From: Chytridium lagenaria | Taxonomy: Eukaryota > Chytridiomycota > Chytridiomycetes > Chytridiales > Chytridiaceae | Assembly: GCA_025449115.1 (NCBI GenBank) | Contig: JAHLKC010000029.1 | Location: 62,001-126,000, forward strand | DNA length: 64,000 nt | Direction of reading: 5' to 3' | Shown here: piece by piece, positions 9,201 to 20,989 of the stretch | How the letters are laid out: the number at the start of each line of letters is the position of its first letter | Position numbering within the stretch: the first letter of the stretch is position 1 | Notes under the pieces: generated by a model | Told to the model about the DNA's origin: nothing | The model's database searches: none | The model's input: the letters and a program-made list of their open reading frames with translations, nothing else | Translations under genes and position numbers: made by a program

Positions 9201-11222
9201 GAAAATTGGGGCCTTCATGGTAGAGTTGATTAACTTAGTAATCCTTTTTTTACTCACTTTTTTTTTTTGTTTGGCGCGAATTAGGATTATGACATCTTTA
9301 AAGGCGGTAACGATGCTGCATCTGTAGCTGATAACGAAGAATTCTGTAAACGCACGATCGCGGGTTCTCGTCTCTTTGTGTGTTGTCTTTCTGCCAGGTA
9401 TTTTCCGACCCTTTCTTTTTTCTGAATTTGCAACAGTTACCTTGAATCCACCGCTTGCATGAAGGAGCTTCAAGTTGCTATTGAACAAAAAGTTACCATC
9501 ATTTTCCTATTGGTCGGCGTAAGCAATCACGCGAATGGCCAACTGGCCGATCTCGAGAAGAAAATCGCAAAGGAGCAATGGCCTCAACATGAAGTCGTTG
9601 ATGCTAGGAAGTACGGATTGGAGGATACCAAGAATAATTTAAAGGCCGTTTTGACAAGGTTGTCTTTGGTGAACCTTCGAAGCGTTACCATGTCGGAGAC
9701 GGAGAGTGTTACGAGTTCTCACAGTAAGTTCCCGCCCTTTTTGCACAAAACTGACATAACTTAGAAACATACAACACTTCAATTGGAGCCCCGGAATTCC
9801 GAGAAAAGGATAAACCCCCAAAGGATCCATTCGCTGAATCCGAAGCTTCAAAAAAGCATATAACGTTTTGGGCATGGATCCCTGTCGTTCTCAGTCAACG
9901 AAGTGCTGATGGTAATCATTGTAAGGTCATTGGGATGGGTACAAAAGATCCGAATTTAAGCTCATGGTCGGTTGAGACGGTAGCGGATATGAATGGAGAT
10001 GTTTGGGTAAGACAGAGTGCCTTAAGACCGTTTCAGGAACCGTTTCCGGACTTGTCGAGTTTGAAAGTCGGGGATCGAGTTGAAGTTCGCGTCTGTGAGT
10101 ATTTATTGATAATGATAATAATTTTTTAATGCTCTGTTATTAATGATAAGACCGAGATGAAATCTACCTTTGGATGGAGGCTAGAGTTACTGCAATCGAT
10201 ATGTCAAAGTAAGTAACATCATCACCTTCGGACACTAAAAATATGCAGAAAACTTCAACGCTACTCTGTGGAGTTTGACCGGGATTGACAAACCGCTAAA
10301 GTCGACCTCATCAAACACACACGTGTCTCTGGTCGGCAAATCCGTCTTCTGGCTCCCGTCGAACGCGAGACTAGTCTCTCGCAACGCCTTAGCAGGTGTT
10401 TTGATGATTAAAGAATTCAAAGTTGGCGGAGAACTTTTCAATTGGAGGATCAAGAACCCGAGAACCGAGGTGGCGAATTTCCCGCGCATCGCTGAGATCT
10501 CGGAGGTCGCAAAGGCTGATCAAGCGGGGAACGTGTATGATGCCTGGAAGTTTGTAAAGGATGAGGTTTGGGGTGGTGTAGAGCTTTTGGAGGATGGGAT
10601 GATGGTGAAGTTTGAGGGACCGGATGACGGTTCGGCTACAGTTGTGCAGTCAAAGTTGCCTTTGTGGTTCACGGTAGGTCTTTGTTGCTTACTTCCACTT
10701 AATGAATTTTGTTTTGCATAGGGGAACACCAGCGACTTGAAATTTAAAATTGAAGTTGTCAAACTCCCCAAAGGTTCGCGTATTGCCATTGGAATGGCTC
10801 CAAAACCTTATCCGCCTTTTGTGATGGTCGGTCAGAGAGATACAGTTTTGCTTACAGCAGCGATCATCATGTATACTGGGAAAGCCCTGCCAAGAAGATG
10901 TGAGCCCGTTTGCGCTTTGCACGAGATTCCCAACACCCCTCGACGATGAGTATGGAGAATGCAACGATGATAAAAGCGCAAATGAATTTACAGAGTTGAA
11001 TGGGAGGAAGGAGATATCGTGGGATGTTCTTATAGTCCGTCAATGGTAAAATTCGTTGAACTAGTTAATTCTGATTTCGTTTAGAGGACCGTCACTTTTA
11101 CGCATAAGAAGAGAACGGAGACGGTTGAAAGAAAGGCGTTAGATGATATCATGAACAGGAGCTTCCATATTTCAATTAGTTGCATTGGATCAGGATGTGT
11201 TCGACTTCTTCAGTCGGACTAG
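6229..11222 (+). CDS. Multi-TIR protein with Tudor/agenet-like segments and C-terminal SPRY domain
   Basis: Start ATG at 6229; stop TAG at 11220-11222. Order: Ser-rich leader; a beta-rich ubiquitin/PB1-like segment (VKLRLGGQEKIAYLPIQATL); TIR 1 from about 6725 (HVFISYTWANS, DPREL, LPVWIDYENISAGG, then VSTQYDASENCNKEL); agenet/Tudor-like segments at 7520-8080 (GDRLEALF, GYHWEMVEVIEV, VEVKVYSY); TIR-like 2 at about 8300-8760 (CPIYISVPETKTYLYLIKQL, LCFKNDYKDDPLC); TIR 3 at about 9050-9660 (VFISYAWKTSK, GRVDPREIHKWM, SASYLESTACMKEL); further Tudor-like segments at 9860-10370; SPRY at about 10730-11220 (IAIGMAPKPYPPF, EGDIVGCSYSPSM, RTVTFTHKK). Clean short introns interrupt each TIR. TIR 1 and 3 keep the C-x-x-E-L Glu that is catalytic in NAD-cleaving TIRs; TIR 2 does not. 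A few one-base frame breaks occur (near 6540). Function is unknown; a signalling, NADase or innate-immunity-like role is inference. Confidence 0.75.
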
Positions 11223-11899
11223 ACTCGAATTGGACTCGAATGTCGACTTTCAAATATTCTTTTGCGGGAACTTTTTGGTTTTTGCTGAGTTCGCGTTTGC
11301 GACATTTTTTTTATTGTTTCTGAGTTTGCCTCCGTCTTTTGTCGGCTGTGCGTCTTTCAGGCATTTTTAGGCTTTCTAGCATTGCCTTCTTTTCGTCCGT
11401 TCAATCTCATTTCTTCTGTCGCTTTAGGCTTCTTCGACACTTTCTTTAAAAACTCTTTGCGACGGTTTGGCTTTTCCTGCTTTTTTGACCTATAATTAGA
11501 GACGCTTACAGTTTTTAAAAGCATTTGGGCAGAAACAATTTAATTTGTTCTTTCATGTTCACAACTTTTTTCTGTATCCTGTTTGGCCGATTCTACTTTT
11601 GTCCCCCCCTCCGTCATTAAGCGTTCCTTTTCTACTAAGCGTGAATGAACGAAAATCAATAATAGAATACTGTTTCTTTTTGTGCTGTATTGTGGTCATC
11701 AACGGGTATAAAGATGGCTTTCATTCCAAAAAGTTCGTTTTTATTTCCCCGCTCAATTTGCATTGTGTTTTCACCATGTTCCGTTTCAAAGAGGTGTTTT
11801 TATTATTTTGTAATTGTAAAACCTATGAAGTCATTGTTTTATCTCGTCTCTCCATAGCACCAAGTAGTATCGCAGGTGATGTATCCGTAATATCCATTT
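11223..11899. other. Intergenic, T-rich, no gene recognised
   Basis: T-rich sequence between the end of the TIR gene and the convergent minus-strand gene. The open frames here are Phe/Ser-rich with no family features and are best explained as UTR and spacer. Confidence 0.5.
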
Positions 11900-13096
11900 C
11901 TAAACTCGTTTCATCGAGAACGCAAGTCCAGGTACTCCCAACCTCATTTTTGGCTTTTTATCTACATCATCCCTCGTCGCAACGCGTGGTGATGAAGGTG
12001 GCGGTGTGGGCGATTCAATATGCTCGGGTGTAAGGGAAAGTGTGACCTTTTTTTTTGGTTTAGAGGTGGATGTGGTTCGGGTTGGGGTATGGCGAGTTGG
12101 TGTTGAGGCGCGAGGTGTTGGTGTTGAGGCACGGGCGAGGTATGCGGAAGCGTAGGCTTGTTGGTATTGTTGGTGTAGGAGAAATTGTTGGTGCTGTAGA
12201 CCAAAAATATATAGGAAGAACGAAGGTTCAATTATTAACAGTGAAAACAAAACGGATTTAAGATGGAGAAGGGTACGTACAGCCAATTGCCTTTTCATTT
12301 CCATGTCTATCCATATTTTTTGCATGTGAAGATGATGCTCTTGTTCAAATTTGAAGCGATTATGGTTGGAAAGTTGGAGAGGATCAGTGGGTATGTGTTG
12401 TGGGAGGGAGGTTATCACGTTATGGATGGAAGTTGACCATGCTGCCATTTCTTCTTGAGAGGGAAGGGAGAGGCTAATAGAAAATATTAGTGAAAATATA
12501 AATGGGATCCGATAAAAATATTGCGAAAACTTACGTCCACGACGTGACATGGTCACCGACCATAAACTCAACAGTAGAGAAAGCAACAACACTCATAGTA
12601 GGCAGCAAATCCAATGTCAAAGACGGCATTGGCATAGACGCGGCGAGAGTGGTCGAAGGGGGAAAGAGATGAAGAGACGATGGAGTCAGAATGCATAAAT
12701 GAAGATAGGGTGTGTTGTCAGATGTTTCCAGACGTGTGATATGGCCATGTAAAAGAGCTGATATCATAATATAAACATTTAAATGGACAACACATGCCAT
12801 AAAAAAGGAACAGAAAAAGAGAAGCGGTTAGTACCTTGCTCCAAAAGCGCTTGTTGCGTATCCACGAGTGTAGTCGATGGCGATGAAGAACGCGGAGTTG
12901 ACGGATGTGTAATGTTTTCATTTACGGAAGATGAATGACTAAGAGTTTTGGCAATTGGAGTAGGCTGAGTTTGACGATGAGGATACGAAGGAGAAGAGGA
13001 GCGTTGAGCCATCGCCTCATCCAATCTCCTGATAAGAGACTCCATAGCGAGCACCCTCGAGGACGGAGGTGGCGATGAAGATGAGCTTTCAGGCAT
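11900..13096 (-). CDS. Hypothetical disordered Ser/Thr/Pro-rich protein
   Basis: ATG at 13096 starts a Ser/Pro-rich segment (MPESSSSSPPPSSRVLAMES) with a short helix, SLIRRLDEAMAQR. Exon 1 ends at a GTACTAAC donor near 12835. A later exon reads EEMAAWSTSIHNVITSLPQH and then a His/Gln-rich charged helix (FKFEQEHHLHMQKIWIDMEM) up to a GTACGT donor near 12285. The last exon is Gln/Ala-rich, then Thr/Pro/Lys-rich, ending LGVPGLAFSMKRV. One middle exon (about 12530-12730) contains hydrophobic stretches and is uncertain. No catalytic or binding domain is recognised. Introns are consistent with a real gene. Confidence 0.45.
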
Positions 13097-14086
13097 GTCT
13101 AGCCTTCAGTGTGAAAATAGCAAGAAGTTCAAAGGTGACGAAAAAATACATGCTCTTCAACATGCATCTCATCACCGCATCATATTCTAATTCATCCCTT
13201 TCTCCTTATCATTCCACAATAAGCTTTTCTTTCCCAATTATGTGACATCAGTCTTTAAATGGAAGGAAAAAGTCACAAAGTGTATCAAGCCCTTGTGCTG
13301 CCAACGTGCAATTGAGACACCCCCTCCCCCCCCAGTCCCCACAGTCGCACGTCACCCTATTATGGGCTTCACGCCAACGCGCCGTGACCACTAAGGAGGA
13401 AGCCAACTTGCCACAAAACTGCCATTTGAAGAACGTCATTCACTTTTCCATTCACACTACTGCATCGTTTTGGTACAATGATCAATCTGGCAGACTAAAC
13501 TCTACTACTTACTGCATGCCTCTCTATAGTCATAGCCTAGACAATGCATGCAACCTTTCCCCTAAAAGAAAGATGGGAGACTCTCTACTTTTCGCTTTAT
13601 TAGAGTCCTTTACATTACATCACAACCCACACCAAAGCTTGGCATATCAAAGCAGAAAGGTAGGTAGATCCCACCCTAACCCACTTTTAATTTACCCCCA
13701 GGATACTACCCCAGCCTTTGCAAAGCCTTCATTCTTCCCATCGTATTAACCCAAAGTCGATCCCAGAAACTTAACTTTAGAATTCAGATACAGTCTGGCA
13801 TATTTTCATTAGCCATTTGTAAGCATCTTGCTTTCCTCAACATTTTCAACGCTCAGCCCATCATTTCTATTTATTACACTCTATAATATTCCAATACCCG
13901 AGTCTGATACGACTCCAAAAAAAGAAAGAGGGAGAAAGAAAAATACCGGTATGAGACACCGAAAAAAAATATAAAAGAAAAAGTATCAGGCGAAAAGAAC
14001 ATAACCAGGAAACGAGAAATAAAGCGGTCGAATACAAGCAAAAGAAAAAAAAAGGAACAGGAAGATATACATAAAATATATCATTT
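13097..14086. other. Intergenic, no gene recognised
   Basis: Between two minus-strand genes. A plus-strand frame over 13306-13749 is rich in Pro/Ser/His and lacks any domain. The A-rich 13910-14070 stretch is probably the 3' flank of the following minus-strand gene. Confidence 0.45.
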
Positions 14087-17000
14087 TCACACTGTAAACC
14101 CATCTTCGTCATCCGAAGAAGCCGGACTAAACGACTGCGGTCTTCTCACACCCCCCATCATCCCCTCTCCGTCCTCTCTCTCCCTCCTCTCCACCTCATC
14201 GGCAACCTCCACAACCTTCTCAAAACTTTCCCCTCGCCACCACCCAAAACCTTTTTCAGCGGTCTCCAAAGACTCTCAAGCACCCCCTTAACACCCCCTC
14301 CTCAACCACAGCAGGTTCTGCCACTGGCGGTCCAGGTGGTCCCGGCAAAGGCGGCAACGGCGTCGTAGGTGCAGGCATAGAAGGGCCGGCAAATCCGGAT
14401 GTGCGGCTAACGTAGCGGGGACCCTAAAGTCGGGGACGCCGCGACAGGCATCAACGCTACAACGGGCGGTGAAACGGCGCCCGAGTCGAGTGGTTTGTTG
14501 AGACGCGAGAAAAAGACAAAGGGGGATGTTAGGGGCGTGTATGGCGGGGTTGTTGCCGTTGGGTTGTGGTTGGGGCGGGGCAGGGGGTGTAAATGTGGTT
14601 TGAACGGTGAGGGAGAGACGAGCTGGACGATCGGTATCTGGGATGGGTAAGGAGTTTTGGGAAGGATCAGGGTTTGAAGCGAGAGCGGGAGCAGGAGCAA
14701 TAGGGCTGGGTGTAGGTTTCGCTATGTCGTCTTCGACCACGCTTTCGACTTTCCGTCTCACACTACGACTTCTCGCGTTCCGGTAGTTCGTCGTGCCTCC
14801 CTTCTCTCGCTTCGAGCCTCACGATCCACGACGATCGGTTTCGAAGCATCCTTAATAGCGACCATTGGAACAGATGGCCGCCTCGTCAAATTTTCGGTAC
14901 TCGCTGAAGGACGGTCGGCTTTCGTCATTGGCGCTGATGGACGTCTCATCATTCGTTCCTCGCTCTCTGTAACGGAAGGACCAGATGGCCGTCTTGTCGT
15001 CTCGTCGGTGGGTCGTGATACAGCATTAGGAACAGACGGCCTTCGGTCGTCAATTCTTGAAGTAGCGATTGGTGTTGGGGGGCGCTTCTCATCAACGGTT
15101 TTTATCACAGGTGCAGAAGGACGTCTCATGATATCTCTTCTTTCATCCTCATTTCTCGGTACGATGTTAGGAGCAGATGGACGTCTCGCCATATCTTCAG
15201 TGCCTCTTGCCCCCGTCGCAGTAGGCGTAAATGGGCGTCTCGTCATATCATCTGTACTTCTTGAGGTGGCGGTGGGCGTTGAAGGCCGTCTCTTTGCGTC
15301 TTCAGTGGCTCTTGAAGAAGCTGCAGTAGGAGTTGAAGGCCGTCTCCTTGCATCTTCGGTAGCTCTTGACGAAGCGGTAGGCGTGGAAGGCCGCCTCACA
15401 CTTTCATCACCATTTTTCGCTATATTCGGTGCAGAAGGGCGTCTATCATCACCCCTATATCCGCCAACAACCGGCCGTCTCACATCATCAGTGCTCCGTG
15501 ACGCAATGTTAGGCACAGAAGGCCTCCTCGTCGATGGCCTTCTTACCACCTCCACAACTTCCTCTTCATCTCCTCCAAAGTCCCAAACCCCAGCCTCCTC
15601 CATCAATTTATCCAACTTCGTCAACACCCCACCTTCTTCCTCTTTCCCACCCTCACGCTTCTTCCCAGGCGGTACACTACGTCCCCGGTCCCCATCTCTT
15701 CGGCTCTTGACTGCATCTGCGGGCGTCCAAGTCTTCCATCCCTCGCCTGTGGGTTTTCCATACCCGACGGTGAAATCGTCTCGAGATTCGCGTTTTCCGA
15801 CGCGACGTCGAGGAGATTGGAGGGTAGAATGCGTGGATGAGGGTTTCAGGATGGAGGGGGTTGAAGGGGTAGGCCGGGCGGACATGGGTGGGAGAGGGCG
15901 AGGACCTACGATAGGAGGCGTTGGGCGGATGGTTGAGATGGGGGTTGGGGTGATGTTGGTGGCATTGGTAGTAGGTGCAGCGCGTTGGGTGTTGCGTAAT
16001 GAAAGGGAACGAGATGGTGGTGGTGGTTGAGGTTTCTAAGTAAGAAAAGGAAAGAAAAAAAGATCATTATTATAAGCTTACCAAACAGCCAAATATCAAA
16101 AACAGCAAGTATAAGCACTGTACTAACCACATCACTTTCCACAGAGTTCGTTAGCGACGCCATACTTCCACCTAGACTTCTCAAATTTTCTTTACCGGAC
16201 TCAACCTGAAACTCACGTTCCGTCATATCCTCAGATGGTGGTGCCGCCATCAAAGACTCTACACTGACAGGCACATCCTCCACAAATCTTCCACCTTCCT
16301 CCTCATCGATCGACTCCTCGGCATATCCCTTTGTACAGCCCCAGTTTCCCTTCCGCGCTCCACGCCGCTTTCCACAGCCACAGAGTTCCCCGTTCTCCTT
16401 ACGCTGGACTTTCGCATCGGGAGTGGTCCCAAATCTCCATCCGGCGCAGACCGCGATCTCATCATAGGTGTGGGGGGTAGCGGTCCCATAGGCGGTGGTA
16501 CTCTGTGGCGGGTTGGCGAGTTTAAACGGGGTATCGGAGGATGAGGATGAGATGGTAGAGTCGGTGGGTCCACGCGGGAGGGGTTGTCTCGGATCCGTAC
16601 GGATTCGAGGACAAGGAGGATGCCGGAGGTGGAGGAGGTTGTGGAGCCTGTTGAGGCGTCGCGAGTCATTTGTGGCGGGCGATTGTAAGGGGGTTGGTTA
16701 GGGGTTTGGCGGGGAGAAGGTTGAGGGATTGATGAGGAGTCTGACGAGGGGAATTTTGAGGGGATGGAGGATTGTGATGAGGTTGAGTTGAGGTTGAGGA
16801 GAGGGATGACCGCATCGAAGGTGTACGGGAGGTTTCATCAGTGCGGAGAGCAGGTGAAGCACGAGATTGAACGGGTGTCATTGGTTTTTGACGGTGTAGG
16901 GAGCATGGAGGTTGGGAAACGCTGTGGGGTACGGGGCATATCATCTTGGGGGCGTCGAGTTTTGATTAGAATGTCACCGTAGGTGGGGCGACGCTCTCGG

Positions 17001-18006
17001 GAAGGAAGGTTATCGGACCAGTGTGTGTCTTGAGGAGGGAGCCGAGTGGGCTCTTGACGCGGGGTTGGGGGGGGGGAGAGGGGACCCATAGCCATACTTC
17101 TTGACATGGCTTGAGGTGGTGGGCCGGAGTGCTGGAAGGAAGAGGCGGAGAGTGAGGGTCTATCGAGGTCGGGGTAATTGTTCAAAGGAGCAGATGAAAG
17201 CATGTGTAAGTCGGGACGGTTGGAGTTTGCAGGGAATCCGGACATTGGCGTGGGTGGAAGTAAATCGGGACGATGCGAATTGGCAGGAAATGCAGACATG
17301 GGGGCCGATGGATGGAAGTCAAGACGATTAGAAGCAGCTGAGATTGCTGACATGGGGGCTGATCGCTGCTGATGCTGTTGATTTGACGAGATGGAGAGCA
17401 TAGGACGGGATCGTTGAGGGTTTGAATGAGGATGCTGCATCATTGAGTTTGGGGGAGGATAGTAGCCGTGGTGAGTAGGGAAAGGCTGATATTGAGGAGC
17501 CGGAGGGCGTGGTCCAGGCATGGGATATCCAGATTGCGGGGATGGCGCCGACCGTGATGAGGGAGCACCTCGAGCAAGATTTGGAGGATTATAGTTTCCA
17601 GGTGACGGACCTGCATTCCACCCTGGAGGAGGCATGTTCCCACCAGCTCCACCTGATCCTTGTACCGATGAGTACCTTTGTGAAGATTCAAAGTTAGGCC
17701 ATGTCGATGATCGCAAAGTACAGAGTAAAGTGAGAAGTGTGGTGTGTGCAGTTTTATACATACATCGGTGGATCAGATCAGATTAAAGTGGTGCCTACAG
17801 TCTGCCTGTCCTCTGGATGGGTAATTGAATAAATGGATGGATGACTGAATGAATGAAAGACTGAATGAATGGATTGAATGCCAAATGACGGCGTCGGTGA
17901 GGCCGTCAACGAGGGGTCGTGCTTCCTGTCCTGCCCTTTTGAAAGCCTCAAAAACTTTTTGATAATTAGGTGCGAGAGGGTCCTTGTGTTGCCTAAAAGA
18001 CTTCAT
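14087..18006 (-). CDS. Large intrinsically disordered protein with RRPSxP repeat array
   Basis: Exon 1 starts at the ATG at 18006 and encodes a short folded-looking leader (MKSFRQHKDPLAPNYQKVFE, then a helix to DGLTDAVIW). After an intron with a GAAT-type microsatellite (about 17820-17880), a long Pro/Ser/Gln/Asn-rich region follows (17700-16300) with repeats such as SAPMSAFPANSHRPDL. The central section (15885-14760) contains about fifteen copies of a roughly 20-residue unit centred on RRPS(A/T/V)P, spaced by acidic TDD/TED segments and preceded by a helix (LTKLDKLMEEAGVWDFG). The C terminus is Pro-rich and ends SFSPASSDDEDGFTV. Several frame changes link the segments, so this may be one gene or two. 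RRxS fits basophilic (PKA/AGC) kinase sites and RRPSxP fits 14-3-3 binding. Function is unknown; a multi-phosphorylated scaffold is inferred. Confidence 0.5.
14760..15560 (-). repeat. Degenerate coding tandem repeat, RRPSxP units
   Basis: About fifteen units of roughly 50-65 bp encode RRPS(A/T/V/G)P followed by a variable linker and an acidic DD/ED pair. Units differ at many positions, so the array is older than a simple microsatellite, but the RRPS core is conserved in most copies (variants KRPP, RRPF and DRPS). Confidence 0.8.
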
Positions 18007-18009
18007 CAA

Positions 18010-18545
18010 TTCACAAGCTCAAAACTCTTGTATCTCCATCGGTCAATCTCCCTTCCGTTGACTAAAAAACATAATTAAAATTTAAATTAAAAACAGACGA
18101 AAATCTTTTTTTTATTTAATTTCCGAGCGATAAATATTGCTGTCTTTTTTAATTGTTAAATCATTTAATTACATATTGAATTTAATCTATTTTCTAAAAC
18201 GCGTAATGATTTTTAAGGAGTTTACATACGTAAATACCTACACAGGGTAGTCTTTTAAATAATTAATCCTTATCCTATCTATCTTCATTCTACTAAACAA
18301 AAAGCAGAAAACAAAACAACTAAGTAAAACAGTAACATAGGTAAATGACATTGTCCGTCTAAGCAGAGAAAATGTGATCAAATTGCAGGAGACGTATCAC
18401 TCAAAGGCACTTGTACCTATTCTCGAGCACCATATTTCATGGAAAATAAACAAGAACGGGAACGAGACAGGACAATTATTGAGTATTACGAGGATAGGAA
18501 TAAGCCTAATAATATACATGTTAGGATTTGAAAAATCTGCATAGT
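18010..18545. other. Intergenic, AT-rich, no gene recognised
   Basis: A/T-rich spacer between the promoter side of the RRPS-repeat gene and the 3' end of the next minus-strand gene. No coding signal or RNA gene is recognised. Confidence 0.5.
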
Positions 18546-18551
18546 TATTTC

Positions 18552-20368
18552 TCACCCCAAATTTATCCCAGAAGCCTGACCCCTCCCCCTCACACCGTCC
18601 CCTTTCACGTTCCGTCTCCCAGCCTCCCTCTTCTCTTCCATGATTCTATCCAAGTCCGCATGATACTGCATCGCCTTATCCCGGTCCATCGGTTCCGTCT
18701 TTAAAAAGAAAAGCACCAAGTCAATACCCCCACAGGAAATGGCCATACCTTTCGGCTAATATCCGTTGACCTGTGTCTCGGATCTTTCTTGACAGTGTTA
18801 CCCCAATCCCATGGGTAATTAGTCGCAAACTAGGTAATAAGCTGAGTGAGGCGAAAAGCGTGTATTCTTCTACCTGTTTCCCTTGCTCAAGATCCCGCAT
18901 TTGCGTCACAACATTCTCTTCGCGACGACGTTTCAAGTCCTCTTCTAAAATAATTGTAAGATTGGAATGGCAAGACGTCTACCTTGAAGCCTGTGCAGCC
19001 TTTTCGCTTGTTCGTCGAGTTTAACACGATCTGAAGTATCGTCCATGTCAAGAACTCTGCGGCGGCCAAAAAAATTCGTTCCCGGATCAGAGATCTGTGC
19101 TGGTTTAGGTCGAATAAATGTACAAAGTATACCTTTTCGGGAGCCCGGTATTCGGTGTTAAAACGATTGAACATGTCGGGTTCAGGGGGTGGCTTAAATT
19201 ATGTTAATATGGCTACAAACAACTAAATTCACCCTTTGAATAGGTTGATCGGGGACTTAGGTTTCGATTAGAGCCATGATTTGTATCGATTTTACCTTTT
19301 ATGCCAAGAGGGTAGACAGATTCACGTTCATCGTCAATTTGGAACTTTCGACGTCGAGCTTCGATTGGCTTAGAAGGGTTTGGCGCGTGGCTTATAGGGT
19401 TGAAGGTTGCAGGAACAGGATTCTGTACATGTGTTATACGAGATGAATGTCGAATTAGCTGGCTTACATATTCGGAACGGGTAGGTTGAGAGTAGGTTTG
19501 TTGATGTTGGATCGGAGGTGGAGTTGGAGATGGAGCGTTTTGGTGGTGATGATGGGGTTTTCTTGCATGATCGCCCGTAACTAACGAGATATTTAATTTT
19601 TTTACAGTTAAAGCTGACCTTACCCAAATCATTCGAGTACTCTTCGATTTTGTGCATAGCGAAGCGCTCACGATTCTAATAAAATTAGTAAGTATAGAGC
19701 AATATTGGTAGTAAAAGTTTATACCTCGGACACTGGTAACGATATTGTTTTATGAGAATTTTGAAATGGCCAAGACAGCGTCTTGGCGCTCTATCCAAAT
19801 ACTATCAGTACAGTTTCCAAATCCGTTAACTAAAACCTCAATCTCATTCCTCCTCTCTGCCTCCTTCTTCGCTACCCTCTCCCGAAGTTGAATTCTCTCG
19901 TACTCCGCTTGCAGACATCAGCAACCAAAACAGATGAGATCGCCTACCCAGCTCTTGCTGCAACGCTCTTTTCCGCTCCATATTCTCCGCACTATCGCTA
20001 TACAACGAAGACTGCAATCCCGGTCCATACCTCACAGGTCCCCTTAAATCCCTCGTATGTCCACCCGTGAAAATCGTCTCTCCCATATCTACAAAATGTC
20101 AACGGCAATTGAGCCTCCAACACACACCTTGCACATGAGCCCCCATCCGTGGAGCTGGACGGTCAGAAACGCTTCCATCGAAGTTTAACGTTCCAAGGGT
20201 TCCGTGGTAGTTTTTGTTGCGGAGGGTCGAGCGCGTGTCTGTAGAGGCATAGTGGGAAAGGGGGAGGGTGGGTTCGCGGTATTTCACGCGGGGGTAGCGG
20301 GTTTCGGGAGCTGCTGGGAGGGAGTGCTTTGGATAGGGATCGGAGGAGGCCATGTCGTGGGTGAGCAT
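18552..20368 (-). CDS. Coiled-coil protein, possibly centrosome/cilium associated
   Basis: Start ATG near 20368. Visible exons in order: Pro/Thr/Tyr-rich leader (ETRYPRVKYREPTLPLSHY); FTGGHTRDLRGPVRYGPGLQ followed by the charged helix ENMERKRALQQELG; a coiled coil (LQAEYERIQLRERVAKKEAE); NRERFAMHKIEEYSNDLG; a His/Pro/Gln-rich linker; ARRRKFQIDDERESVYPLG; MFNRFNTEYRAPEK; then FFGRRRVLDMDDTSDRVKLD with a second coiled coil (EEDLKRRREENVVTQMRDLE), FATNYPWDWGNTVKKDPRHR, and DKAMQYHADLDRIMEEKREA at the end. At least eight short introns. The alternation of 'ERKRxxQxEL' helices with Pro-rich linkers resembles CSPP1/CCDC66-type microtubule and ciliary proteins, which would suit a flagellated fungus, but this is a resemblance only. 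Confidence 0.5.
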
Positions 20369-20989
20369 GATGTTGTTTTCGACTCGACACCTTTTTGTCT
20401 TTGTAATTGTGTAGAATAACAATGTTGACGTGATTGAGAGTCTTTTTTTTGCTACATAAGACGATGAAGTCGAAGTTTTAGGATGGGGTGTCGAGGCATC
20501 ACGTACGGAGATATAGCGTGGTGATCCATGTTTAGATGAATAGATAATGTGCTGTTACAATACTGTATTTATTAATACAAAGTCGACTTTACAAATGGTT
20601 AAAGGTGGCTGCCATTCTTTATGGTGGATATAACACTATGAACAGGATGAGTATGATACTGTAGTTATGGAATTCGAGCGTCGATGTGTAATCAACACAG
20701 TTACACGTGTCTTAAGAGTGAGTTGGCTTAAGGTCACGATTGTGTGCTCTTAAGGTTGAAAAGGAAGTTGTTAAAAAAAAACACACCCAATTCATTCGTT
20801 CCCAAATCTGATGCGCAAAACAAGCGTATAAGAAAGGTCTAGCAACTCAAATCGTAACTCCGGATGAAGATAAGGAACTCACCTCTGTTAAGCACCCCAA
20901 AAACAACAACAAAAAGCATCACGGACATAAGTTCACATGTACATTCATTTTCGGTAACGTCGATTCTTAAATACCAGTAAATATGAAGA
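20369..20989. other. Intergenic, no gene recognised
   Basis: Spacer holding the promoter side of the coiled-coil gene and the 3' flank of the small minus-strand ORF. No RNA gene or repeat is recognised. Confidence 0.45.

Noticed and set aside
11545..12033. Plus-strand frame of 162 codons
   Set aside because: Phe/Ser/Val-rich without domain features, in a T-rich spacer, and it overlaps the 3' exon of a minus-strand gene with visible introns.
15008..16030. Long plus-strand open frame (340 codons) opposite the RRPS-repeat gene
   Set aside because: It is the mirror of the repeat array; its composition (Gly/Leu/Ser with repeated ADGRL/VEGRL) follows from the minus-strand repeats, while the minus frame has the conserved RRPS core.
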